A DNA stretch of 64,000 nt from an uncultured Clostridia bacterium (GCA_947649615.1 CANSSG010000001.1:124001-188000), one strand, 5' to 3'; numbered from the stretch's first letter, positions 48,601 through 57,517 are shown. Notes: generated from the letters alone by a model not told the origin. A program made the numbers and translations.

Positions 48601-51550
48601 CTACGGTGACGGCCTCCGGGTTCTCCTTGCCGGCGTACCAGTAGTTCAACTCCACGTCCACCTCGTCAAAAGAGGAAGTGGGGTCGGTCCAGGTGACGGT
48701 CAGCATGTTGTCTTCACTGACCGCTTCCACGCCGGACACCCGGCCGGAGGACGCCAAGGGCAGATACGCGGGGCGGCTCTTGGAGCCGTCCGGGCCGATG
48801 GCGTACAGATTCAGGCCGACGACCTGGCCCGGGTTTTCCAGGGTGCGGATGTAGAAGTTCTCGCTGAAAGCGCCGCCTACAAACCGCTCGGAGCCGTTGG
48901 CGTACTCAGCGTAGACATGGTAGGCGGTGACATCGCCGTACTGGCCGCAGTCCCAGCCAATCTGAATCTCGCCGGTAGTGTCAAAGCGGTTCTTCAGATG
49001 TAGGCCGGTGGGCTGGGCAGGGGTGTAGTTCCGGCCGTCGCTGATTTCCAGGCGGCCCAGATTGACCTGGTAGTCATACACTTCGCTGGCAGCGGTAAAG
49101 CCAATGCCCACAGCGGCAATGGTCCGGCCCGCGTAATCGCCCAGATCCAACTCAGCGGCGGTCCAATCCCTGGTACGCAGGTTGGAGTCCTCAATGGGCA
49201 GATAGACCATCTCCACATCCTGGCCGTCCTCCAGCGCCAGCACGGCATACATCAGGGACGTATCGTCAGCGGAGGGCTTGTAATAGGTCAGGGTGAGCGT
49301 GGAAGTGCTGGAAACATCCAGGGCGGTCTTGTAAAGGTTCACGGTCTGGCTGCCGGTCAGGTCGCCGTAGATGGCCAGAGAGGAACCGCCGTTGTAAGCG
49401 CCAATCTGGGTGTAGGGTACCTCGCGGTCGTGGATATAGAAGTCCGGGCCATAGTCCCAGTCCATATCCAGCAGGTCGCTGGCCGCGTCCAAAGCGTAGA
49501 CGTCCGCAGGGGTTTCATCCTCGACGGGAGTTTCGTCCTCAGCAGGGGTCTCGTCCTCGACGGGAGTTTCATCCTCAGCGGGGGTCTCATCCTCGGCGGG
49601 AGTTTCGTCCTCGACGGGGGTCTCATCCTCGGCGGGAGTTTCGTCCTCGGCAGGGGTTTCGTCCTCAGCGGGGTCTTCGTCTTCCGCAGGGGTCTCGTCC
49701 TCGACGGGTTCTTCATTCTCAGAGAGCGTGACGCCATTGGCTTCGCCGCCTACGGGTGGCTCTTCCTCATCTACAGGAGGCTCTTCCTCGTCTACGGGGG
49801 GTTCTTCCTCGTCTACGGGGGGTTCTTCCTCGTCTACGGGGGGTTCTTCCTCCTCTACAGGAGGCTCCACGGGCGTTTCTTCCTCATCGGAAGGCTCCTG
49901 GACGTCCTCGGAAGCATCGGGAACCTCCGCTTCATCCGGCTCTTCCACATCAGCATCGTCAGAAACGAACATCGTGGGAGCAGGGATATCGCCGTCAGGC
50001 ACAATCCACCACTGCCAGGTGGGCAGGATGTCCTGAAGGTCGTAGTTCGTCCACTCCATGTCGCGGGAGACCTCGCCGTTAATCCAATACTGCATACCGC
50101 GGCCAACATTGAAGTCAGATGCGAATACGCTGCCGTTGATTACGGATTTCTCTACCACATACTTGGAGAAGCCCTTGAAGGAGCGGCCGTCCTCAGGATA
50201 CTCAGAGGTGCCTACAAAGCCGGTCACGCCCACGTCGGAGCGGTCAACCTCGCTGTAGTCGCCGGCATTCTCCGTGCGGCTGTTGTAGTACATGCGCTCG
50301 CGCTCCTCAGCTTCCCACTGGTAGCCGATCTCATAGCGGTTGGAGGGCTTGTTGTACTGCTCATGATAGAAGTCGCTGCCCCAGATGGCGAAGCTGACGA
50401 AGGGATTCCCCGTCTCATCATCAATCGCCTTGAGGTAGCCGCTGTTGAAGCGGTCGCTGCCGTCCCCGGTCTCCTCGGGGTCGCCATTGCCCCACCAGGT
50501 CAGCTTATCGGAGTCAAAGTCGCCGATAAACTTCCACAGGCCGCCTTCCACGCCGGCGAAAACCGTCTCATGGGGATCGAGACCCAGTTCCACCGCCTTC
50601 CCAGCGGACTGCTCCAGGGAGGTCGGGCCAAGGGGATCGCGGAACGCGCCGAAGGAATAGTTCATGAACATGGAATTGGCAATCTGCCCCATCTCGTCGT
50701 CCCAGACCCAGTCGCGGTTGGCGTCATAGAACGAGTTCTGATAGGAAACGCTGCCGTTGTTCAGCATGGAGTCGTACCACTGGATATACGCGCCGTTTTC
50801 ACGAAGATACTGAAGCATCTCCTTGTAAAGCGGCACATAACCGGCGTCCATGCCCTCTTCCTGGTTGATGAAGTATCCGTCGAAGCCGTAGTAGTTCATG
50901 ATTTCCAGGAGCTTGTCGGCGTAGGGGAAGCTTCCGTCCTCCGCCTTATACAGCCACTCCTCGGAGTACTGGGGCAGGCGGGGAATGAAAAATTCACCCA
51001 TGGAAATTACGCCGTTGCGGTGGGCGGTGTTGGTCGCGGCGGGCATGGGGATCGCCACCGTGCCGTATTCCTTGTCACCAGAGTTGATGGGAATGCCGGC
51101 AGTGGGCCGGCCGCCAGTGCCGGTGATGTTGACATACTGCCAGAATTTAAAGGGGTTGTAGCTGAATTCGTCATAAGACGTGTTGCCGTTCCAGGGCGCT
51201 TCCACCGTGTCGGTGGAGCGGTAGTTGCTGGCAGACATCGCATAGAGCTGCGCCCTGTCCGCCAGCCAGGGGTTGGCCTGGGTGGCGGCAAAAGTGTCGT
51301 TGCGCTCCTGGAGGGGAACCCACGCCCGCATTTCCTCGGCGTAGGGGTCCGTCTCCGGGTCAAAGGTCAGCAGGTCTACGTACCGGTAGCCGTGAATCCA
51401 CGGCTCGTAGCTTTCGCTGGATGCTCCGGCTGACGACCGCCCCGTACCCGCCCCACCGGCCCGGGCAAACGCCTGGGCGGGCAGCACGGACACCGCCATC
51501 ACAAATACCAGAGCAAGCGACAAAAAGCGTTTTACTGTGCGTTTTTTCAT
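45650..51550 (-). CDS. Exported GH85 endo-beta-N-acetylglucosaminidase with SLH anchor
   Basis: This enzyme cleaves the chitobiose core of N-glycans outside the cell. The 1966-aa protein has a signal peptide (KKRTVKRFLSLALVFVMAV, cleavage near AQAFA). The GH85 catalytic domain (~48-450) has YEPWIHGYRYVDLL and the catalytic N-x-E pair in GFDGYFINQEEG (Asn229 and Glu231). Then follow EEPPVDE and DETPAE acidic repeats (~560-680); a beta-sandwich and Fn3-like region; a short LRR-like stretch (LTGLDLSGTQIAAV, LKTLNLANCPNL); a discoidin-like domain (DDATKWCAGPTGWVGFELKEP); a Pro/Glu/Thr linker; and three SLH repeats at the C-terminus. It would sit on the cell wall and release host glycans. ATG at 51550 is preferred, though its ribosome binding site is weak. 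Confidence 0.92.
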   Translation of the reverse strand: MKKRTVKRFLSLALVFVMAVSVLPAQAFARAGGAGTGRSSAGASSESYEPWIHGYRYVDLLTFDPETDPYAEEMRAWVPLQERNDTFAATQANPWLADRAQLYAMSASNYRSTDTVEAPWNGNTSYDEFSYNPFKFWQYVNITGTGGRPTAGIPINSGDKEYGTVAIPMPAATNTAHRNGVISMGEFFIPRLPQYSEEWLYKAEDGSFPYADKLLEIMNYYGFDGYFINQEEGMDAGYVPLYKEMLQYLRENGAYIQWYDSMLNNGSVSYQNSFYDANRDWVWDDEMGQIANSMFMNYSFGAFRDPLGPTSLEQSAGKAVELGLDPHETVFAGVEGGLWKFIGDFDSDKLTWWGNGDPEETGDGSDRFNSGYLKAIDDETGNPFVSFAIWGSDFYHEQYNKPSNRYEIGYQWEAEERERMYYNSRTENAGDYSEVDRSDVGVTGFVGTSEYPEDGRSFKGFSKYVVEKSVINGSVFASDFNVGRGMQYWINGEVSRDMEWTNYDLQDILPTWQWWIVPDGDIPAPTMFVSDDADVEEPDEAEVPDASEDVQEPSDEEETPVEPPVEEEEPPVDEEEPPVDEEEPPVDEEEPPVDEEEPPVGGEANGVTLSENEEPVEDETPAEDEDPAEDETPAEDETPAEDETPVEDETPAEDETPAEDETPVEDETPAEDETPVEDETPADVYALDAASDLLDMDWDYGPDFYIHDREVPYTQIGAYNGGSSLAIYGDLTGSQTVNLYKTALDVSSTSTLTLTYYKPSADDTSLMYAVLALEDGQDVEMVYLPIEDSNLRTRDWTAAELDLGDYAGRTIAAVGIGFTAASEVYDYQVNLGRLEISDGRNYTPAQPTGLHLKNRFDTTGEIQIGWDCGQYGDVTAYHVYAEYANGSERFVGGAFSENFYIRTLENPGQVVGLNLYAIGPDGSKSRPAYLPLASSGRVSGVEAVSEDNMLTVTWTDPTSSFDEVDVELNYWYAGKENPEAVTVAAGTEMAQFPVPVEDGSRYILRLTAYRNGEANETVSYFGELADNYCAPYDGEARVMPNGQIILTTPPASDHSKTYVEIAGSVKEYGRFDSSSVLRYITVPSDGYQTVVVTLEDMDGNLSTPVTLLFKDGVPATGDMEFGDELFPDPVLREQVRAKVGTTLDALTSYSGVLDVSNTAVSDLTGIHLLTGLTGLDLSGTQIAAVTSDMLPGSSLKTLNLANCPNLVTVDLSSNPGTEVSVAGCGSLENLYLQGTQQTSLDIRGLAKLHNFDISGSQIDTLASDGAGAYTNAFRWNWQNAKLDLSSRTQEGRLMEGLVEYFANTEMAPEVYPEEQLYYNSGNWYVYLAGGAYEVHLDGEAIITRISFNNTRHDSHNGEEDLTGAVVHVSLDGENYTPVYTLKNSDSAAVVMEMPENTHARHIYVEFTESGNQSTVFTNNWSVEGHPVMPASFVYDNQHPDFVQDDIKSMTAKADGKVYQTLDLLKASYDSAKTTKGTPAVDLVGAEWIDSDYLAANAIMPSSVRVEITGPDGKYVYPTNGPTLGEVDTKNPLAVQNVIESGSQGDDATGDMLFDHDDATKWCAGPTGWVGFELKEPKVLGQWYTLHAGSESAAYITSGFRLQYLDPEKVSEADYLALDAAGKRAVLENAENWKNLDVVTGNKINALTREFDLNALTKAQVYRFVVDEYCQPGQQGWNALRVYGIELYAYTGELGGEDINGLLKADKVGTYQVKYFAAGNVDTNLIDSTTVILTEDSKPVDPPVDPDPPVRPPYPGGSSGGSSQKPDKPAEPTEPTEPTEPTEPGTPTVPSTSFTDVAQGAYYYDAVQWAVAQGITNGTGEGTFNPAAPCTRGQIMTFLWRAAGSPVVAGSSQFADVDSSDYYYNAVQWAVSQGITNGSGGNKFSPDETCSRAQAVAFLYRYAGSPAVSGASAFTDVAEDAYYASAVQWAVGEDVTAGTSANTFSPDDTCTRGHIVTFLYRALADNT
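49500..49876 (-). repeat. Tandem acidic coding repeats in the GH85 gene
   Basis: 21-bp units coding EEPPVDE (about four copies, ~49760-49860) and 18-bp units coding DETPAE/DETPVE (about a dozen copies, ~49500-49700) lie in frame. They form a stiff acidic spacer between catalytic and binding modules. Near-identical units make copy-number change by slippage likely. Confidence 0.85.
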
Positions 51551-51604
51551 CTCGAATATTTGCACCTTTCCTTCGATTTTGACATTTTTACGCCATCAAA
51601 GGGC

Positions 51605-51650
51605 TTTTCTGGAGACTATATAGTCTCCAGAAAAAGGCGTACGCCTTTTT
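51605..51650. terminator. Two overlapping perfect palindromes between lpdA and the GH85 gene
   Basis: A 30-bp perfect palindrome (51605-51634; centre gactatatagtc) and a 20-bp perfect palindrome (51631-51650; aaaaaggcgtacgccttttt) share four A residues. The second has the A/T-flanked GC stem of a terminator for lpdA. The first lies about 55 bases upstream of the GH85 start and may be an operator or RNA element. The remaining 51651-51865 is AT-rich with TATACT-like boxes around 51750-51780, a likely promoter area for the GH85 gene. Confidence 0.65.
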
Positions 51651-51865
51651 CTGTTCTCCTTTGGCTGCGCCCCAAGGCAGGCGGCCCCTCTCCTTTCCCC
51701 AGCACTCTTGCCCTTTATCTTCGTAACTTTATCATTTTTTTGGAAGAGCGCAAAGTATAAAAACGGTAGTTTTTAGTATAAAAGAAGTTCCACGAAACGC
51801 CGATTTTCCCGGGCAAAATTTAGGCACTTTTACGAAAGGGGCGGGCGATACGCACCACGCCGCGC

Positions 51866-53239
51866 CTACGCCGTCTCTTCCAGCTTCCCCAGCAAATCCT
51901 CCACGGCTGCGGACACCGCCTCCTCAAAGGTGGGGTGGGGCCGCATAACGCGGGCCAATTGCCGGGCGGTGAGGCCGTTGACTACCGCTTCGGTCAGCTC
52001 CGAGAGCATGTCCGTGGCCCGCTCGCACATAAGCTGGGCGCCCAGAATTACGCCGGTGGAGGCGTCCGCTACGATTTTGATGAATCCCCGTTCGCCGTCA
52101 GCAATCACGGTCTTGCCGTTGGCGGACATGAGGGCCTTGCCTACCTTCACCGCGCGGCCGGCGGACTTCGCCTCACCGGCGGTGATGCCAATGGATGCGA
52201 TCTCCGGGCTTGTGTAGATGCAGCTGGGGATGCAGTTCACATCCACCTGCGGCCCACGGCCGGCCAGGGCCTCCACGCAGGCGGCGCCCTGGGCTGCCGC
52301 CACATGGGCCAGTTGGACCTTGGACGACACGTCCCCGATGGCGTACACGCCGGGTACGCTGGTCCGGAACTGACTGTCTACCAAAATGCGCCCCCGCTCC
52401 ATGTCCACCGCAAAATCTTCCCCGAAAAGCCCCGCCGTATGGGGCCGGCGGCCAATGGCGCACAGCACCGCTTCCCCGCGGGCTTCGCCGGGCTGGCCCT
52501 TGCAGGCGTAGCGGACTACCAGGCCCTCCCCGTCCCGCTCCACCGCGCTGACCATGCAGGCCGTGTTCACCGACACCCCCCGGCGCTTGAGAATCATGGA
52601 CATATTCTGGCAAATCTCCCGGTCCATGTTGGGCAAGATGCGGTCCAGGGCTTCCACGATGGCCACATGGCAACCCAGCGCGTTATACACACACGCCAGC
52701 TCCACGCCGATTACGCCGCCGCCGATGATGACCAGGGATTCATACACCCGCTCCTGGCCCGCCAGCACCTCGTCTGAAGTGACGGCCAGTTCCAGGCCCG
52801 GAATCGGGGGCCGGGCGGGGATGGAGCCGGTGGCAATCAGAATGTTGTCCGCGCCGTACGCTTCCCCGGCCACCGCCACCCGGCCCGGAGCCAGGATCGT
52901 CCCCGTACCCCGGAGGATGTCTACCTTCTTCTGCTTGAGAAGCCCTTCTACGCCGGCGCGCAGCTTCTCCGCCACCTCCGCCTTCTTCCGGTGGACGGCG
53001 GCAAAGTCTACAGACAGGCTTCCGGCGGTAATCCCCCAGGCCGCGCCCTTCTCCAGGCTCTTTGCCGTCTCGGCGGCGTGGAGGAGGCTCTTGGTGGGGA
53101 TGCACCCGCGGTTCAGGCAGGTGCCGCCTACGTCGCGGTTCTCCACAACAGCGGTTTTTATCCCCAGCCTGGCGGCGCGGAGGGCGGCTTCATAACCCCC
53201 GGGTCCTGCGCCGATGACAATTAATCCATAGTGCTCCAT
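51866..53239 (-). CDS. lpdA: Dihydrolipoyl dehydrogenase (glycine cleavage L protein)
   Basis: This FAD enzyme reoxidises dihydrolipoyl groups, here probably on GcvH. The 457-aa protein has an FAD-binding GAGPGGYEAALRAARLG, the redox-active disulfide GGTCLNRGCIPTKSL, an NAD-binding GGGVIGVELACVYNALG, the second FAD segment YAIGDVSSKVQLAHVAAAQG, and the C-terminal catalytic base motif MRPHPTFEEAV (HPxxxE). ATG at 53239 has AAGGAGA nine bases upstream; the longer frame runs into the ligase gene. It is the last gene of the glycine cleavage region. Confidence 0.95.
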   Translation of the reverse strand: MEHYGLIVIGAGPGGYEAALRAARLGIKTAVVENRDVGGTCLNRGCIPTKSLLHAAETAKSLEKGAAWGITAGSLSVDFAAVHRKKAEVAEKLRAGVEGLLKQKKVDILRGTGTILAPGRVAVAGEAYGADNILIATGSIPARPPIPGLELAVTSDEVLAGQERVYESLVIIGGGVIGVELACVYNALGCHVAIVEALDRILPNMDREICQNMSMILKRRGVSVNTACMVSAVERDGEGLVVRYACKGQPGEARGEAVLCAIGRRPHTAGLFGEDFAVDMERGRILVDSQFRTSVPGVYAIGDVSSKVQLAHVAAAQGAACVEALAGRGPQVDVNCIPSCIYTSPEIASIGITAGEAKSAGRAVKVGKALMSANGKTVIADGERGFIKIVADASTGVILGAQLMCERATDMLSELTEAVVNGLTARQLARVMRPHPTFEEAVSAAVEDLLGKLEETA

Positions 53240-53298
53240 ACGGTCGTCTCTCCTTATTAATATCCGGCACAGCGCCATAGGGGCTATGCCGGTAGGTT

Positions 53299-54285
53299 TT
53301 ATATGTCTTGTGCGGCCAGCAGGCGGCACAGGTCCTCCTGCATTCCGCGCTCCAATCCCGCGCTGCACAGCCCACGGCGTATGTCCTCCATCCGGAAGCG
53401 GCGGCCTGTAACGGCCCGTTCCACCGCCGGGGCGGCGGAACAGTCCATGGCGTCCGTATAAACCGCCGCCTGGGTAATGATCCCGCCTTCTACGGCCAGG
53501 CGCAGTTCAACCTCCCCCCAGGCGAAGCGGTCCCCGCACTGGAACGTGCATGCCAAATCCCGGCCGTAGAGCCACGCCCAACTGGCGTTATGCGCCGCCA
53601 AGGCGTCCACTGTCTCCCAGTCCAGTACGCCCTCCTTCAGCCGCTCCGCCGTGAGACCGTAGACCGACTGAAACGCCGCCTCCATCTGCCGCGCCATCTC
53701 CTCAACGGTCAGGCCCGGCCTCAGCTCCTTGAGATTCACCACCCGGGAGCGGACCGACGCCACGCCCTTGGACGCCAATTTGGCGCGGGATGGGCTGAGG
53801 TATGCCCCCATCGCAGACAGGTCCGCGTCTACCAGCAGCGTACCGTGGTGATACCGCCTGCCGCCGCGTTCGCAGAAGGCGCTGCCCGAGAATTTCCGCC
53901 CGCCGGCCAGCACGTCGTTGCGGCCTGCGCATGCCGCCGGAACGCCTATGGACCGGCAGGCCTCCACAATTACCGCCAGCTGGCGGGACAGGCTGTAGTC
54001 CCCTTTGTGCATCAGGAAGGTGAAATTCAGGTTGCCCAGGTCGTGGAACACCGCGCCGCCGCCGGAGAGGCGGCGGGCCAAATGCCCGCCGTCCGCTTCC
54101 AGCTTCGCGGTGCGGCACTCCTTCCAGGCGTTCTGGTTGCGGCCAATGACCACCGTGCGGCGGTTCTGCCACAGGTAGAGGATGCACACGCCCTCCGGGA
54201 CCGATTCCAAAAGGTGCTGCTCTACCGCCAGATTGCGGTAAGGGTCTGTGCAGCCCGTTCGATAGGTCAGGATGCGCTCAAGCAT
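53299..54285 (-). CDS. lplA: Lipoate-protein ligase
   Basis: This enzyme attaches lipoate to GcvH. The 328-aa protein has the BPL/LplA catalytic domain with ARRLSGGGAVFHDLGNLNFTF, the AGRNDVLAGGRKFSGSAF lipoyl-AMP loop, RYHHGTLLVDADL and a C-terminal accessory domain (~245-328). The start at 54285 overlaps the gcvPB stop by 8 bases (ATGCTTGA), so ligase production is coupled to the decarboxylase. This suggests that the organism salvages lipoate; no lipoate synthase is in the window. Confidence 0.93.
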   Translation of the reverse strand: MLERILTYRTGCTDPYRNLAVEQHLLESVPEGVCILYLWQNRRTVVIGRNQNAWKECRTAKLEADGGHLARRLSGGGAVFHDLGNLNFTFLMHKGDYSLSRQLAVIVEACRSIGVPAACAGRNDVLAGGRKFSGSAFCERGGRRYHHGTLLVDADLSAMGAYLSPSRAKLASKGVASVRSRVVNLKELRPGLTVEEMARQMEAAFQSVYGLTAERLKEGVLDWETVDALAAHNASWAWLYGRDLACTFQCGDRFAWGEVELRLAVEGGIITQAAVYTDAMDCSAAPAVERAVTGRRFRMEDIRRGLCSAGLERGMQEDLCRLLAAQDI

Positions 54286-55708
54286 GGGGCGTATACCGCA
54301 GCACCGGGTTCCTGGCCGCGCCGACCTCGTCAAGGCGGCGGACCGGGGTCTTCGTGGGGGCGCTGTGGAGGGCGGCCGGGTCGCTATGGGCCACATCCCA
54401 CAGGTGCAGGAACACGCCGCAGGCCTCGTCCATGGCCTCCTGGCTCTCCGTCTCCGTCGGCTCGATCATCAACGCCTCGTGGACGATCAGGGGGAAGTAC
54501 ATCGTCGGCGGGTGGATGCCGTGATCCAACAGCCCCTTTGCGATATCCATGGCGGAGCAGCCGGTGGCGTCCTTCAAATCCTGCAGCGTCATCACAAACT
54601 CATGCATGCACGGCCCCGCATACGCCATCGTATACTTCTCCGACAGCAGCTTCCGCATATAATTGGCGTTGAGCACCGCGTTCTTCGCCGCCTCAGGAAT
54701 CCCCTCGCGCCCCAGCGTGAGCACATACGCCAGCGCACGGACCACCACCAGGAAGTTGCCATAAAAATCCTTCATCCGGCCAATAGAGCGCTCAGGCTTA
54801 GTGAAATGATATCCGCCGCCGTCCTTCACCACCACAGGCCCGGGAAGATGCTGCCGCAGGAATTCCTTGCAGCCCACCGCACCGGAGCCGGGTCCGCCGC
54901 CGCCATGGGGCGTGGAGAAGGTCTTGTGCAGATTAAGATGGATCACGTCAAACCCCATATCCCCAGGCCGGACTACGCCCATGACCGCGTTCAGATTGGC
55001 GCCGTCGTAGTAGCACAGGCCGCCCGCTTCATGGACAATGCGGGTGATTTCCAAAATATTCTTATCAAAAATACCCACTGTATTAGGATTCGTCAGCATC
55101 AGCCCCGCAGTATCAGGCCCTACGGCGGCGCGGAGGGCGTCCACATCCACGCACCCGTCCTCACCCGAGGGAATATTCACCACCGAGAACCCCGCCATCA
55201 CGGCGGAAGCCGGGTTTGTGCCGTGGGCGGAATCAGGAACGATGATCTTCGTCCGCGCCGGGTCGTTCCGGTGGGCGTGGTACGCCTTGATCAGCAGCAG
55301 CCCGGTGAATTCCCCGTGCGCCCCGGCGGCGGGCTGGAAGGTCATGCCGTCCATGCCGGTGATCTCGCACAGCAGCTTTTCCGATTCGTGCAGAACCTCC
55401 AAACAGCCCTGAACCGTCTCCTCGGGCTGGAGGGGGTGGATCTGGGTAAAGCCGGGCAGCGCCGCCATATCCTCATTTATCTTGGGGTTGTACTTCATGG
55501 TGCAGGAACCCAAAGGATAAAACCCGTCGTTGACGCCGTGGACCCGCTTAGCCAATGCAGAGTAATGGCGCGTCAGCTCCGTCTCTGAGACATGGGGCAG
55601 CTCCAGCGGCTCCGTGCGGGGATTGTCCAGGGCGGCTTCCGGCACATCGCAGGGGGGCATCAGGGTCAAGTGCTGGCCGGGCGCGCCTTTTTCAAAAATC
55701 AGCTTCAT
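54278..55708 (-). CDS. gcvPB: Glycine dehydrogenase (decarboxylating) subunit 2
   Basis: This is the PLP-binding half of the split P protein. The 476-aa subunit has PLGSCTMKYNPKINED near residue 65, GMTFQPAAGAHGEFTGLLL, and DVIHLNLHKTFSTPHGGGGPGSGAVG, which contains the PLP lysine (HKT). It decarboxylates glycine and passes aminomethyl to GcvH. It follows gcvPA by one base and overlaps lplA. Split P proteins are typical of Firmicutes. Confidence 0.97.
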   Translation of the reverse strand: MKLIFEKGAPGQHLTLMPPCDVPEAALDNPRTEPLELPHVSETELTRHYSALAKRVHGVNDGFYPLGSCTMKYNPKINEDMAALPGFTQIHPLQPEETVQGCLEVLHESEKLLCEITGMDGMTFQPAAGAHGEFTGLLLIKAYHAHRNDPARTKIIVPDSAHGTNPASAVMAGFSVVNIPSGEDGCVDVDALRAAVGPDTAGLMLTNPNTVGIFDKNILEITRIVHEAGGLCYYDGANLNAVMGVVRPGDMGFDVIHLNLHKTFSTPHGGGGPGSGAVGCKEFLRQHLPGPVVVKDGGGYHFTKPERSIGRMKDFYGNFLVVVRALAYVLTLGREGIPEAAKNAVLNANYMRKLLSEKYTMAYAGPCMHEFVMTLQDLKDATGCSAMDIAKGLLDHGIHPPTMYFPLIVHEALMIEPTETESQEAMDEACGVFLHLWDVAHSDPAALHSAPTKTPVRRLDEVGAARNPVLRYTPHA

Positions 55709-55709
55709 C

Positions 55710-57017
55710 TCAGCACACCTCCTTAATAATTGCCACGGCGCGGTCTAATTCCTCCCGGCCCACCAATTCGGTGACGCACCAGAGAATCCGTCCGCCGCCC
55801 AGGGGCAGACCGCCCAGGATATCATGCGCGTCCAAAGCCCTCAGCACCCGGTCAGGGTCGCCGCCCTCGGTAACAAACTCATGGAAATACGCGCCGGAAT
55901 GAACCCGCTTCAAGCCGGTTTTTTCCAGTTCGCCGGCAAAATAATGGGCCTTGGACATGGACAGGACTGCCGCCTGCCGCAAGCCTTCAGCGCCCATGGC
56001 GGACATATACACCCCGGCGATAAAGGCGCATAGCGCCTGGTTGGAGCAGATGTTTGAAGATGCCTTTTCCCGGCGGATATGCTGTTCCCGGGCGGTCAGC
56101 GTCAGGACGTAGCCTACATTGCCGTCCACATCGCGGGTCTGTCCCACAATGCGGCCGGGCAGCTTGCGGAACATGGCCTTATTGGCGGCCATATACCCCA
56201 GGTACGGCCCGCCAAAGGCGATATCCAGCCCCAAGGGCTGCGCTTCGCCCACGGCCACATCCGCGCCGCAGGCAGCAGGCGTCTCCATCACGGCCAGCGC
56301 GATGGGGTTGCAGCCCATAATGTACTTGGCGCCAGCGGCATGGGCGGCTTCCCCGATGGCCTTGGCGTCCTCCAGATTGCCGTAATAGTTGGGCTGCTGC
56401 ACATACACGCAGGCGGCGTCCGCCCCCAGGGCGGCGCACAGGGCGTCCAAATCCGTCCGGCCATCCTTCTCGGGAATGAACTCCAGCTCCATGCCGGAGC
56501 CGAAGCAGTACGTTTTCATCGTCTCAATGACCCCCGGCTCCGCGCAGGCGGAGACGAAAGCCCGGTTCCGCTTCCGCTCCCGGCACATGGCCAGCGCCTC
56601 GGCGGCGGCGGTTGCCCCGTCGTAAACGGACGCGTTGGAGACCTCCATGCCGGTCAGCGCACAGATCATCGTCTGATATTCAAAAATAGATTGCAGGATG
56701 CCCTGGCTGATTTCCGCCTGATAGGGGGTGTAAGCGGTAACCAGCTCCTCGCGGCTGGCTACGCTTTTCACCACGGCGGGGATAAAGTGGCGGTACGCGC
56801 CCGCGCCCCGGAGGACGGCGCCATAGACGCGGTTTTTCCGGGCCATGGCGGAGACCTTCTGGCGGACGGCCAGCTCGCTCAGCCCCTCGGGCAGGTCAAG
56901 CTGATCTACAAGCATTTCCTTCGGGACGGCGGCGAACAATTCCTCCACCGCGCCCACGCCAACAGCGTCCAGCATGGACTTTTTCTGAACCTGGGTATTC
57001 GGGACATACGTTCCCAT
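55710..57017 (-). CDS. gcvPA: Glycine dehydrogenase (decarboxylating) subunit 1
   Basis: This is the first half of the split P protein, 435 aa: GTYVPNTQVQKKSMLDAVG at the N-terminus, FIPAVVKSVASREELVTAYTPYQAEISQG, SNASVYDGATAAAEAL and FGGPYLGYMAANKAMFRKLPGRIVGQT are all conserved. ATG at 57017 has AAAGGA nine bases upstream; the frame can extend three codons to a TTG. It follows gcvH by ~65 bases and is directly joined to gcvPB. Confidence 0.97.
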   Translation of the reverse strand: MGTYVPNTQVQKKSMLDAVGVGAVEELFAAVPKEMLVDQLDLPEGLSELAVRQKVSAMARKNRVYGAVLRGAGAYRHFIPAVVKSVASREELVTAYTPYQAEISQGILQSIFEYQTMICALTGMEVSNASVYDGATAAAEALAMCRERKRNRAFVSACAEPGVIETMKTYCFGSGMELEFIPEKDGRTDLDALCAALGADAACVYVQQPNYYGNLEDAKAIGEAAHAAGAKYIMGCNPIALAVMETPAACGADVAVGEAQPLGLDIAFGGPYLGYMAANKAMFRKLPGRIVGQTRDVDGNVGYVLTLTAREQHIRREKASSNICSNQALCAFIAGVYMSAMGAEGLRQAAVLSMSKAHYFAGELEKTGLKRVHSGAYFHEFVTEGGDPDRVLRALDAHDILGGLPLGGGRILWCVTELVGREELDRAVAIIKEVC

Positions 57018-57082
57018 AAGCGTCAATCCTTTCTCAAGAAAAGTGACCGGGGCAGGGCAGCGCCCTGCCCCGGCATAGGGGG

Positions 57083-57460
57083 TTACTGCTTCTGAACAAA
57101 AGCTTCGTACTCATCGGCGGCCATCAGTTCGCCGAAAACGGAAATATCCTTGATTTTTGCAATCCAAGCGCCATAGGGGTCCTCATTCAAAAGCTGCGGC
57201 TCGTCTTCCAGCCCGGTGTTGACCTCCTCGATCACGCCGGTCACAGGGCTTATGACGTCGGATACGGCCTTAACGGACTCCACGTCGCAGAAGGATTCCC
57301 CGGCGGTGACTTCGCCGCCCTCCTGGGGAAGGTTAATAAATACCAGGTCGCCCAGCTCGCTCTGGGCAAAGTCGGTGATGCCCACCAGGGCGGTGGTCTC
57401 GTCGATGGCCTTGACCCACTCATGGTCTTGGGAATACTTCAGTCCGGCAGGGAAATTCAT
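57083..57460 (-). CDS. gcvH: Glycine cleavage system H protein
   Basis: This is the lipoyl carrier protein, 125 aa. The lipoylated Lys lies in [19 protein letters not shown], with the [19 protein letters not shown] segment typical of the family after it. The ATG at 57460 is behind AAGGAGG. It is the second gene after the GcvT-SHMT fusion. Confidence 0.97.
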   Translation of the reverse strand: MNFPAGLKYSQDHEWVKAIDETTALVGITDFAQSELGDLVFINLPQEGGEVTAGESFCDVESVKAVSDVISPVTGVIEEVNTGLEDEPQLLNEDPYGAWIAKIKDISVFGELMAADEYEAFVQKQ

Positions 57461-57517
57461 AGTTTGGTTCCTCCTTAAAAAAATGTTATTGAAATGAATC
57501 TTCGCGCAGAAAGCGCG

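Noticed and set aside
49500-49876. CRISPR-like regular repeats
   Set aside because: The units are contiguous, in frame and encode acidic peptides without spacers; no cas genes are nearby.
49430-51433. 667-codon plus-strand frame opposite the GH85 catalytic region
   Set aside because: Its repetitive Phe/Leu/Val-rich middle is only the reverse reading of the acidic repeats; no start signals or domain.
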